Below are positions 38,684 through 46,440 of a DNA stretch of 48,998 nucleotides, one piece after another. Within the stretch, counting starts at the first letter, position 1; each line of letters starts with the position of its first letter. The notes beneath the pieces were generated by a model. It was not told the origin of the DNA. It saw only the letters and a program-made list of their open reading frames with translations, and ran no database searches. The position numbers and the translations under genes are program-made. Origin of the DNA: Pseudomonas sp. HR96 (GTDB lineage: Bacteria > Pseudomonadota > Gammaproteobacteria > Pseudomonadales > Pseudomonadaceae); NCBI RefSeq assembly GCF_034059295.1, contig NZ_CP139144.1:1-48998 (forward strand), written 5' to 3'.

Positions 38684-39528
38684 CCTTAGAGGGCTTGGTC
38701 GGGGCTTCTGATGAAGTATCGACCCGGTTCGTAGCCGAGGTCTTTCCGAACCTGGCTGGTCTGGTTTCTCCCGTCGTGTACATCGCGGCAGTTCTTTACT
38801 GGGCCACATTGGGTTTCTCGGTCTACAGCGGTCGCCAAGGCATCGACCCATGGGACTTCGGTAAGCGCGGCATGATGACGCTCATGGTGTTTGCCGGGCT
38901 CAACTGGGGCGAAGGCGGTTCGATCTTGTACCAAGGCTGGGCACAAGCGACCGAGGCACTTGCGGCTAAGGTCATGAGTGGAGGTTCGACTACCAATATG
39001 CTCGATGCTCTGTATGTCAACATCGGCAAGGTGTCGAGCGTTTTGATGAACGTGAGCTGGCGTCAGTTCGGCATGATCCTGATGGGGTATGGCCTATTTG
39101 TAGTCAACTGCATCCTGTTCGTAGTGGCTCTGTTGAACATGCTGATTGCAAAGTTTGGTGCTGCGATCTGTATGGCCATTTTCCCAATCATCATCGGCTT
39201 CTTCTTCTTCCAGTCTACCCGGCAATGGGCGATGAACTGGTTAAGCAAGATGCTCAACTTCTCGTTCGTTTACGTCATGTCGATTGCCATCGTTCGCTTC
39301 GGCTATGCAGCATTTGGTGACGCAATCGACGAAGTAACCAGGGCAGCAACCATAACTGATGCTGCGCTAATCACTGCCCAGCAATACGGCACGCTTCTGA
39401 TTGTCGTCGGGATTTTGGTGATTTGCATGTTGCAAGTTCGTTCTTGGGCAGCGGCCCTTGCTTCGGGTGCAAGTGTACAGGGCGCATCGCTGGTAATGAT
39501 GGCTATCCGCAGTGCAGGTATTCGCTAA
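38671..39528 (+). CDS. virB6: VirB6-like polytopic membrane protein
   Basis: 285 aa with at least five hydrophobic helices and the central VirB6 signature around residues 130-190 (FVVNCILFVVALLNMLIAKFGAAICMAIFPIIIGFFFF in outline). Forms part of the inner-membrane channel. It ends in the stop that overlaps the virB8 ATG (TAATG). Confidence 0.88.
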   Translation: MANLTLEGLVGASDEVSTRFVAEVFPNLAGLVSPVVYIAAVLYWATLGFSVYSGRQGIDPWDFGKRGMMTLMVFAGLNWGEGGSILYQGWAQATEALAAKVMSGGSTTNMLDALYVNIGKVSSVLMNVSWRQFGMILMGYGLFVVNCILFVVALLNMLIAKFGAAICMAIFPIIIGFFFFQSTRQWAMNWLSKMLNFSFVYVMSIAIVRFGYAAFGDAIDEVTRAATITDAALITAQQYGTLLIVVGILVICMLQVRSWAAALASGASVQGASLVMMAIRSAGIR

Positions 39529-40193
39529 TGGACAACACATTTAAGAACGACGAAACAGCTCGCCGGAAACACTTAGTTGAAAACAAAAAAGTCCGACAGG
39601 AACGAAACCGGTCTTTGCTCGGCCAAGGTATTCAGGCAGTTGTGATTCTTGGTTTGGTCGCCGCTGTAGTCTTTCTGTCTAAGACGCATACAGTTATCCC
39701 GGTGGTTACGGTCATTGGCGCAGACGGTGAGGTTCTGAAACAACGTGTGGTCGATAAGAACAATGTCAGCTCAGAGGAAGCGTTGATTGAGTCTGATCTG
39801 TATACGTTCATCAATTCATGCAACACCTTCGACCCACGTGCCCGGCAAGAAATGTCGGATATTTGCCATATGTTTTCGAGTCCTGAAGTCGCACGTCAGT
39901 ACGAGCATGAAATTGCAGCAGACAATCCACGTAATCCTTACCTGACCCTTGATGACAAATCTTGGATTAGTGCTCAGGCGTACGGGATCAACAAAATTGG
40001 CGATCTGTATCAGGTTGCTTTCAACTCCAATTACTACGCAACACCAACGTCTGACCCTAAAACAACGCAGTATGTCGCCACCGTAAAAGTTCAGCACACT
40101 GGTGAACCAAGGGCATTGGGTGATCGTTGGATTAACCCGCTTGGCACTGTAATCACCGTATATCGCAAGAACGAAGAACTGAGCCGCCAGTAA
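39528..40193 (+). CDS. virB8: VirB8-like assembly factor
   Basis: 221 aa, ATG 39528 overlapping the virB6 stop. A cytoplasmic basic start, one membrane helix (about 31-52) and a periplasmic NTF2-like domain. VirB8 nucleates the core complex. It starts directly behind virB6, leaving no room for a virB7 there. Confidence 0.9.
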   Translation: MDNTFKNDETARRKHLVENKKVRQERNRSLLGQGIQAVVILGLVAAVVFLSKTHTVIPVVTVIGADGEVLKQRVVDKNNVSSEEALIESDLYTFINSCNTFDPRARQEMSDICHMFSSPEVARQYEHEIAADNPRNPYLTLDDKSWISAQAYGINKIGDLYQVAFNSNYYATPTSDPKTTQYVATVKVQHTGEPRALGDRWINPLGTVITVYRKNEELSRQ

Positions 40194-40218
40194 TCGTTCT
40201 ATCGCAAGGAAACTGACA

Positions 40219-41007
40219 ATGAACATGAATCTCCGCGCATTGCCGCAAGTGACAGCTATTGCCCTGAGTCTGGCAGTTGGATCAATTATCCTCCCAGCTC
40301 AGGCCGCAAAAGAGCCAACTTCCTTGATGACCGATCAGCGCGTCAAGCAAGTCCCATATGACCCGAATCAGGTCTATGAGCTGATTGGTACTTATAATTA
40401 TCAGACTTCAATCGAGTTTGAAGCTGATGAAATGGTCAAGGTTGTTGCCTTGGGCGATACCATTGCCTGGCAGACCGTGACCTACGAAAACCGCCTATTC
40501 CTCAAGCCTGTCGAAGACAATGCTAAAACCAACCTGACGGTTATCACCAGCAAACGTACCTACTACTTCCAGCTCAACAGCTCGAAGTCTTCTAAAGGCC
40601 AGTCATATCTGGTGCGATTCGTATACCCCGGCAGCCGTGTGACCACTTTTGCAGGTGCTAAGCCATCGCCAAAAGCAGCCTATACAGCTTCGGCAAGTGA
40701 ACCGAACATCAACTATGGCTATTCAGGCGACCGCGATGCAATTGGCGTTACTGGTGCCCTGGATGACGGCGAATTCACCAAGTTCCTGCTGAAAAAAGGA
40801 ACTGATATGCCGCAGGTGTACATGGTGATGCCCGATGGAACCGAGAAACTGGTCAATAAGCGCCGCGAAGGTGACTACATCGTAGTCGAGCGAACCGCCA
40901 GCATGTTTGTGTTGCGGGACGGTAACGCTTATGTGTGCATCGAGAACCTTGCAAACCCCTACAAGCGCACCGTAACCCGTGGTGCGCGCGATGGCGGGGG
41001 GGCATAA
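40219..41007 (+). CDS. virB9: VirB9-like core complex protein
   Basis: 262 aa, signal peptide (ALSLAVGSIILPAQAA), then the VirB9 pattern (VYELIGTYNYQTSIEFEADEMVKVVALGD; LFLKPVEDNAKTNLTVITSKRTYYF). Beta-rich component of the outer-membrane core ring with VirB10 and the lipoprotein. Confidence 0.93.
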   Translation: MNMNLRALPQVTAIALSLAVGSIILPAQAAKEPTSLMTDQRVKQVPYDPNQVYELIGTYNYQTSIEFEADEMVKVVALGDTIAWQTVTYENRLFLKPVEDNAKTNLTVITSKRTYYFQLNSSKSSKGQSYLVRFVYPGSRVTTFAGAKPSPKAAYTASASEPNINYGYSGDRDAIGVTGALDDGEFTKFLLKKGTDMPQVYMVMPDGTEKLVNKRREGDYIVVERTASMFVLRDGNAYVCIENLANPYKRTVTRGARDGGGA

Positions 41008-41009
41008 CC

Positions 41010-42272
41010 ATGGCAGATCAAGAAAAAACCCGCGAAGAAGAAATTCGTGAATGGGATGAATCGCAAAGCAACTCGATGCTCAAGGGCGGTAAATCCAACA
41101 AGCTGAGCGGCATTGCAATTGCTGTCGCCGCAGTTGTTTTGTGCGGTGGTGTGTTCTGGTTGCAGCATAGCGGCAACGATACCACCGAAAAGAAAAAGAC
41201 CAGTGATGACCTGGTCATTTCCGAACGTCGCCGCGTGCAAGATCCCGTGCAGCCGCGCAAGCAAGCCACGGTGCCCGCTGCATCTAATGACGGTGCCCAA
41301 GAAGCGAAGGCTGAAACCCCTCGTAGTACCGTGAACAAGCAACAGGCGACAGGCCTGTCAGAAGATGAAAAGCGCCGGCGGCAGTTGGAGTTCCAGAAGG
41401 AGCTGGAGCGGCAGAAGATGCTTGCCGCCCGGCAGCGGTCGGCCATTGTTGCTCAGTCCCGTGGCGGTGCTGGTAATGGTGGCAGCTCCGGCAGCGCTAC
41501 TGGCAGCAGCTCAGGACAGTCCGGTGGAATGCTGGGCGGCAGCTCGCGCAGTGGTGCGCAGAATGCCCCAACAAACAGCAATGACGCATACGCGCAATCG
41601 ACATTCTCCGATGGTGTAGCCGTATCCGAAGCGCGGGCCATGAAGGATCTGGAATTCAAGGTTCTTCAAGGCGCGACCATCGACGCCGTGTTGCAGCCTC
41701 GGGCCAAAAGCGATCTGCCCGGTCAGGTGTGCGTCAGTGTGCAGCGCGACGTTTATGCAGCAGTCGGTCGTCGTGTGTTGATTCCTTGGGGATCGACAGT
41801 TTGCGGTAGCTACAACGCAAGCCTCAAGCCGGGCCAAGAACGCCTTTTCACCATTTGGAACTGGCTGCGTACTCCCAAGCTGGACGGACGCCCAGCAATG
41901 GAAGTTGCCTTAAACAGCGGCGGTGCCGATCAGCTCGGTTCGGCAGGCCAAGGCGGCGTAGTCGATAACCACTGGGCGCAAATTTTCGGTGTTGCGGCAG
42001 CAATTTCCGTTATCGGTGCAGGCGCGTCGAATAGTGGTGTTGGCAGTGGTGACCGAGAAAACTCGGCATCGAATTACCGCACGGAAGTGCAGGAAGCCGC
42101 GGCTGATTCCGCGCAAACCGTCCTGGGCCGCTACGCCAACATTCAGCCATCGCTGACCGTACCGCATGGCTCGCGTGTGGTGATTTACCTCAACCGCGAC
42201 CTCGATTTCTCGTCGCAGTACAAAGAAGAAGTAGAGCGCGCCGAGAACGGCGGCGTTACCTACATCCAGTGA
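41010..42272 (+). CDS. virB10: VirB10-like core complex protein
   Basis: 420 aa from ATG 41010. Short cytoplasmic acidic start, one membrane helix (about 33-51), a long low-complexity Gly/Ser linker (about 155-185) and the C-terminal TrbI/VirB10 beta-barrel domain (LQGATIDAVLQPRAKSDLPG...YGSTVCGSYN-like). It spans both membranes and senses VirB4/VirB11/TrwB energy. Confidence 0.93.
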   Translation: MADQEKTREEEIREWDESQSNSMLKGGKSNKLSGIAIAVAAVVLCGGVFWLQHSGNDTTEKKKTSDDLVISERRRVQDPVQPRKQATVPAASNDGAQEAKAETPRSTVNKQQATGLSEDEKRRRQLEFQKELERQKMLAARQRSAIVAQSRGGAGNGGSSGSATGSSSGQSGGMLGGSSRSGAQNAPTNSNDAYAQSTFSDGVAVSEARAMKDLEFKVLQGATIDAVLQPRAKSDLPGQVCVSVQRDVYAAVGRRVLIPWGSTVCGSYNASLKPGQERLFTIWNWLRTPKLDGRPAMEVALNSGGADQLGSAGQGGVVDNHWAQIFGVAAAISVIGAGASNSGVGSGDRENSASNYRTEVQEAAADSAQTVLGRYANIQPSLTVPHGSRVVIYLNRDLDFSSQYKEEVERAENGGVTYIQ

Positions 42273-42281
42273 GGGCCAGTT

Positions 42282-43325
42282 ATGTCTGAGATTGCTTCTT
42301 TCCGCGCCAAACTGGCCAATGTGGTCGCTCTGCTGGATGACCCAATGGTGACTGAGATTGCCATCAATGGCCCTGATAACGTGTGGGTAGGTCGACGTGG
42401 CCAGCGGTTCATGAGTCCGGTGTCGGTCGATGGTGTAACCGTTCCGCTGATCGTATCACTGGCCGAAGTAATCGCCGCTCACACGAATCAAGAAGTTGAT
42501 TCGATGGCCCCGATACTGTCAGGGCGCATCCCGATCAATCTTGAAGATAACGTGCCAGACCATGAGCGAGGCGACTACCGCGTACAGGTAGTGCTAGCTC
42601 CGGCCGTCGAGCAACATATCGGTGGCATCGTCACCATTCGTAAGCCCGGCCGCACGATCATGACACTGGATGATTACGCGCTTTCAGGTGCATTCGAGCG
42701 GATCAACGAGCCAGTTGATCGCGCAGATTATTCCGACGATCACCTCAAGGAGCTGATGCGGGATCGGCAGTGGAAAGCCTTCTTCATCGGCGTCATCAAG
42801 GCTCGCAAGAACATCATGATTTCGGCGGGCACCAATGCCGGGAAAACCACGTTCCTCAATAGTCTTTTGCAACACATCGATCCGCAAGAGCGGATCGTGA
42901 CCATCGAAGACACTCGCGAAATAAGCTTGGCAGCGCAGAACAAAGTCCACTTGATCTACTCCCGTGGTGGGCAGGGCAGGGCAAAAGTCACGCCCTTTGA
43001 TCTGCTCGAATCTATCCTGCGCCTGACTCCCGACCGGGCAATCATGGGCGAGCTGCGCGGCGGTGAGGCTTTTCCTTTCCTTGAGCTGCTGAACACCGGA
43101 CATAGCGGATCGCTGAGTTCGATTCACGCGGACTCTCCAACCATGATGTTCGATCGTCTCGCCTCAATGGCGGCTCGTGGCGGGGCAGACATGAGCAAAG
43201 ACCAGCTCATTGAGTATGCCCGTCAACTCGTAAACGTTGTTGTGCAGTGGGAATACGGCTTCGACGGAAAGCGCTTCATCACTGAGGTTCAATTCGGCTC
43301 GGAGGTACAAAGTTATGCTGCCTAA
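42282..43325 (+). CDS. virB11: VirB11-like traffic ATPase
   Basis: 347 aa. Walker A SAGTNAGKTTFLNSLL (about residue 185), Asp box TIEDTREI, Walker B with LTPDRAIMGELRGGEAF and His box NTGHSGSLSSIHADS are all present. Hexameric ATPase of the secretion system. It overlaps virB1 by 11 bp. Confidence 0.95.
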   Translation: MSEIASFRAKLANVVALLDDPMVTEIAINGPDNVWVGRRGQRFMSPVSVDGVTVPLIVSLAEVIAAHTNQEVDSMAPILSGRIPINLEDNVPDHERGDYRVQVVLAPAVEQHIGGIVTIRKPGRTIMTLDDYALSGAFERINEPVDRADYSDDHLKELMRDRQWKAFFIGVIKARKNIMISAGTNAGKTTFLNSLLQHIDPQERIVTIEDTREISLAAQNKVHLIYSRGGQGRAKVTPFDLLESILRLTPDRAIMGELRGGEAFPFLELLNTGHSGSLSSIHADSPTMMFDRLASMAARGGADMSKDQLIEYARQLVNVVVQWEYGFDGKRFITEVQFGSEVQSYAA

Positions 43326-44271
43326 ATTCACAATCGCCGCGCTGGCTCTGTGCTGCGCTTTCAATCAAGCGTATGCGGATGATGCGGCAACGATCCCTGA
43401 GTCGGTTGTCTTTTCGGAGCTGGCGGCGCAGTGCGCTCCGAAGGTTAACCATCAAACCCTGAACGCCCTGGTGGGCAATGAATCTTCGTACAACCCATAT
43501 GCAATAGGTGTGGTCGATGGCGTCCTTGAACGTCAGCCACAGTCGCGTAATGAAGCTGTGGCCACTGCTGAGCGGCTTGAGCAAGAGGGTTATAACTTCT
43601 CTGTAGGTATCGGCCAGTTCAACATCAAGAACATCCGGGCAATGGGTCTGACCGTAGATGAGATGTTCGACGCTTGCCGTAACCTCGAAGTCAGCAGCGA
43701 ATTGCTGGTCGGTTATTACACCCAGTCGCTGAAAGAAACCCCTGAGCCTCAGAGAGCTTTGCGCCGAGCGCTCTCGCGCTACTACAGCGGCAATCCACGT
43801 CGTGGTTTCCAGTCCGATTCTCCTGGCGGCACAAGCTATGTGCAGCGGGTAGTCGGTCGTGCCTTGGCCCCTAATCAGGTTGACCCTGTGGTGCCCGCTT
43901 TGGAAGCCGCTGATGGCGATCAGGCCATAGCCGTGCGTCAGACTACAGAGCAGGCCAGGAAACGCCCTGAGCGCGCCCGTAGAGCCACACAAGAACAGTC
44001 CGAACAATGGGTGATTGTCGCGGGTTCCTCCGGCAACCAATCGCCTGCTGAGCAACCAGCCTCATTCGATAAGGCTGATAGCGATTCTGATCCCGAGGCA
44101 GTGGCCGAAGGTGATGAAAAATCAACGGTGAAAGTCGCGCTGAATACTGACAGCGAGGGTGGTGGTAAGCCGCCCGTGACTGAGTTCCACCGTCCCAAGC
44201 CACAAGGCAAGCAACCGTCGCGACGTGCTGAACAGTCGTCGGCTCCGTCGTTCGTGCAAATCATCAACTGA
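43315..44271 (+). CDS. virB1: VirB1-like lytic transglycosylase
   Basis: 318 aa from ATG 43315. Signal peptide (FTIAALALCCAFNQAYA) and SLT domain with the catalytic Glu in VGNESSYNPYAIG and the GIGQFNIKN motif, then a long polar tail (about 205-318). It opens the peptidoglycan for assembly. Its place at the end of the operon, rather than the start, is as unusual as in some R388 relatives. Confidence 0.88.
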   Translation: MLPKFTIAALALCCAFNQAYADDAATIPESVVFSELAAQCAPKVNHQTLNALVGNESSYNPYAIGVVDGVLERQPQSRNEAVATAERLEQEGYNFSVGIGQFNIKNIRAMGLTVDEMFDACRNLEVSSELLVGYYTQSLKETPEPQRALRRALSRYYSGNPRRGFQSDSPGGTSYVQRVVGRALAPNQVDPVVPALEAADGDQAIAVRQTTEQARKRPERARRATQEQSEQWVIVAGSSGNQSPAEQPASFDKADSDSDPEAVAEGDEKSTVKVALNTDSEGGGKPPVTEFHRPKPQGKQPSRRAEQSSAPSFVQIIN

Positions 44272-44274
44272 CGT

Positions 44275-44290
44275 TTCTCGCACGCGAGAA
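44275..44290. promoter_or_regulatory. Plasmid-wide palindrome TTCTCGCACGCGAGAA, copy 9
   Basis: It lies 3 bp after the virB1 stop and 14 bp before the next ATG. Confidence 0.75.
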
Positions 44291-44304
44291 AAATAGGGGA
44301 AAAC

Positions 44305-44631
44305 ATGAAACTCAAAATTCCGGCATTCGTGCTGGCGGGCATCCTTTTGCCTGCAATTACATGGGCTGACGTTCAACCGTTCACTGACATCGACGATGGC
44401 AGCGACCCCGACGCTTGCGGCGCAGCTTTGTGCTTGACCTCTGCGATCCGCGACGACGACTGCAATAAGTACGTGGACAAGTATTTCGATATAGAGAAAT
44501 ACCGTCACGGCCATTTCAGCCCAAGCCGTACCAAGGAAGCGCGTTGGGATTTCCTGCAACAGTGCAAAGACGACACGGAGGAAAAATTCAGGGCCAATGA
44601 AAAATGGGGCCCTGTACAGAGGGGCTTTTGA
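44305..44631 (+). CDS. Secreted Cys-containing unknown protein
   Basis: 108 aa, signal peptide (MKLKIPAFVLAGILLPAITWA). The mature part has cysteines in ACGAALCLTSAIRDDDCNKYVDKYF and a later CKDD, likely disulfides. The pattern resembles small TrbM/KikA-like periplasmic proteins of transfer operons (DPCGAALCLS...), so TrbM-like is possible. AGGGG lies upstream. Confidence 0.65.
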   Translation: MKLKIPAFVLAGILLPAITWADVQPFTDIDDGSDPDACGAALCLTSAIRDDDCNKYVDKYFDIEKYRHGHFSPSRTKEARWDFLQQCKDDTEEKFRANEKWGPVQRGF

Positions 44632-45200
44632 TGCGTACTCAACGCCCCTTCGCCCTGGTGCTGACAGTGGCACTCGCGGCCATCACTCCGTTAGCAAACG
44701 CCAACCCTGATGCTTTGCAGGATGAGCGGCGCATCGAGGTTGGTTTCTCGCCGGAAGGATCTGCGCAGGCGCTGATCCTCTCAACTCTCAAGGCGGCCAC
44801 CAGCTCGATTCGGCTGTCTGCTTACGTCTTCACAAACCCCGAAGTCACCAGCGCCCTGATCGCCGCGAAACAGCGCGGCGTCGATGTGGCGGTGGTGGCT
44901 GACCATCGCAGCAATTTCGAGGATCGACGCGGAGAGGCAGGGCGACATGCCCTGTCGTTGCTCGCCAAGTCGGGTATCCCAACCCGCACCGTCGATGCCT
45001 ACACGATCCATCACGACAAGTTCTTTGTCGTCGATGGCGTTGCCGTCGAGACGGGCAGTTTCAATTTCACCGCCGCCGCAGCTCGCAAGAACAGCGAGAA
45101 CGCCCTGGTTGTGTGGAACGACCCCGATCTAGCGCAGCGTTACCTGAACCATTGGAAAAGCCGGTGGGATCAGGGCAGAGCAGTTCAATCCAATTACTGA
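44631..45200 (+). CDS. nuc: Nuc-like phospholipase D-superfamily nuclease
   Basis: 189 aa. Signal peptide (ALVLTVALAAITPLANA), then a single HxK(x)4D motif (HHDKFFVVDG) followed by GSFNFTAAAARKNSEN. This is the arrangement of pKM101 Nuc, a periplasmic endonuclease that works as a dimer. Its role in conjugation is not essential in pKM101. It overlaps the preceding gene by one base. Confidence 0.9.
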   Translation: MRTQRPFALVLTVALAAITPLANANPDALQDERRIEVGFSPEGSAQALILSTLKAATSSIRLSAYVFTNPEVTSALIAAKQRGVDVAVVADHRSNFEDRRGEAGRHALSLLAKSGIPTRTVDAYTIHHDKFFVVDGVAVETGSFNFTAAAARKNSENALVVWNDPDLAQRYLNHWKSRWDQGRAVQSNY

Positions 45201-45210
45201 GGAAAGAATC

Positions 45211-45810
45211 ATGCAAGCAGCTCAATCTGGAGTAACTACCTACCACATCAACGAAAAGGGCAAAGCCCCGCAGGTGTACACCGATGCGGGCAAAGCGGGC
45301 GAGGCCTGGCAGAAAGCCGCACTCGAACCGACCTCCAATGTGATTATGAAAACACCGGAAGGACGCGCCAAGCTCTACGCCGCAGCAGGCACCGAGAAAG
45401 GACAGGTCTACAAGGATTTGCCGTTCGACAATATGCCTGGGGCCTCAGAGTTCAAACAGTCATTCAAAGATAGCTTGGAGCGCACCAAAGCTGAACTGAG
45501 CATGCCCGCAAGCCAAGCGGATATGCCAGCGCTTCAACGCCCAGAATTGGGTAAGCAGTACACCGGCAAAATAATTGATTTCAAGGGCAGTCGTGTTGTG
45601 CAAGCAATCGCGGATGGCAACAAGACGATTTTTGTTGAACACAACCGTGAGAATCTGCAAATCAACCACTCGGCACTCATGATGCCCGGCAAGGACGTAA
45701 CCGTACGCTATCCATTCTCGGCTAACGTCGGGATCGTGCGCGAAGGGCTGGAGAAGTCCATGCGAACACACGAGCATGCGCCGAAGGCGTTTGGCGGCAT
45801 GAGCCGATAA
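45211..45810 (+). CDS. KfrB-domain protein
   Basis: 199 aa. The C-terminal half (about 110-199: GKQYTGKIIDFKGSRVVQAIADGNKTIFVEHNR...DVTVRYPFSANVGIV) follows the KfrB-type small beta domain found beside primases and relaxases. The N-terminal part is unknown. A second protein with the same C-terminal layout is encoded at 45866-46390. GAGGAAAG lies upstream. Confidence 0.6.
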   Translation: MQAAQSGVTTYHINEKGKAPQVYTDAGKAGEAWQKAALEPTSNVIMKTPEGRAKLYAAAGTEKGQVYKDLPFDNMPGASEFKQSFKDSLERTKAELSMPASQADMPALQRPELGKQYTGKIIDFKGSRVVQAIADGNKTIFVEHNRENLQINHSALMMPGKDVTVRYPFSANVGIVREGLEKSMRTHEHAPKAFGGMSR

Positions 45811-45826
45811 CCCACTGACAGCGCCG

Positions 45827-45842
45827 TTCTCGCACGCGAGAA
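45827..45842. promoter_or_regulatory. Plasmid-wide palindrome TTCTCGCACGCGAGAA, copy 10
   Basis: It lies between the two KfrB-like genes, 23 bp before the second start; flanking GCCG/CGGC extends the symmetry. Confidence 0.75.
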
Positions 45843-45865
45843 CGGCCATTAGCTGAGGTAGTCAC

Positions 45866-46390
45866 ATGACCAAAGACATCGAAGGCGATAACCAGCTTCG
45901 CGCACGGCCTCCGTGGGAAAAGAATCGCAAACCGCGCCTTGATAGTGATTCCGCATCCCTCCAGCATTTGCCAGATTCTCGGGTCGAGTTCGTAGTCAAA
46001 GAAGGTGATTCGGCCTACACCAAGCCTGCTTCCGATAGCCGCGAGCGTGCACAAACAGACTGGCAAGTCGGCAGCATTGAAGGTTCACCGCATGACCGCT
46101 ATGAGGAATGTCTGACGCCCGAACCTGGGCGCGTCTATGTCGGGCCTATAGTCGATTCCCGATTCGGCACGCTCTATCAGGAAACGGTGCAGGACGGGCG
46201 TAAAGTGTTGATCGCTCACAAGCGCCTTGATCTGCATAGCGACCAATCAATGTTGTTTGCGCGCAACGGGGGTCACATCAAGATTCACTATGTCGGCCAG
46301 GGAGTAGGGATAGGCACCCCGGAACATCGAACCCTTGAAGAACGCGAACGTGAGTACGGCCACACTCGCATCGACGGAATCAGTCGCTGA
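45866..46390 (+). CDS. KfrB-like protein, second copy
   Basis: 174 aa. Polar N-terminus, then GRVYVGPIVDSRFGTLYQETVQDGRKVLIAHKRLDL...HIKIHYVGQGVGI, aligned in layout with the neighbour at 45211. Both end in GxSR. Old tandem duplication is likely. It is last gene before a terminator shared with trwC. Confidence 0.6.
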   Translation: MTKDIEGDNQLRARPPWEKNRKPRLDSDSASLQHLPDSRVEFVVKEGDSAYTKPASDSRERAQTDWQVGSIEGSPHDRYEECLTPEPGRVYVGPIVDSRFGTLYQETVQDGRKVLIAHKRLDLHSDQSMLFARNGGHIKIHYVGQGVGIGTPEHRTLEEREREYGHTRIDGISR

Positions 46391-46412
46391 CTCCAACCAC
46401 GCACCCACAAAA

Positions 46413-46432
46413 AACCCCGCCTCGGCGGGGTT
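46413..46432. terminator. Bidirectional terminator between virB block and trwC
   Basis: AACCCCGCC, TC loop, GGCGGGGTT with A-runs on the left and T on the right; convergent genes end on both sides. Confidence 0.9.
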
Positions 46433-46440
46433 CTTGTGTC

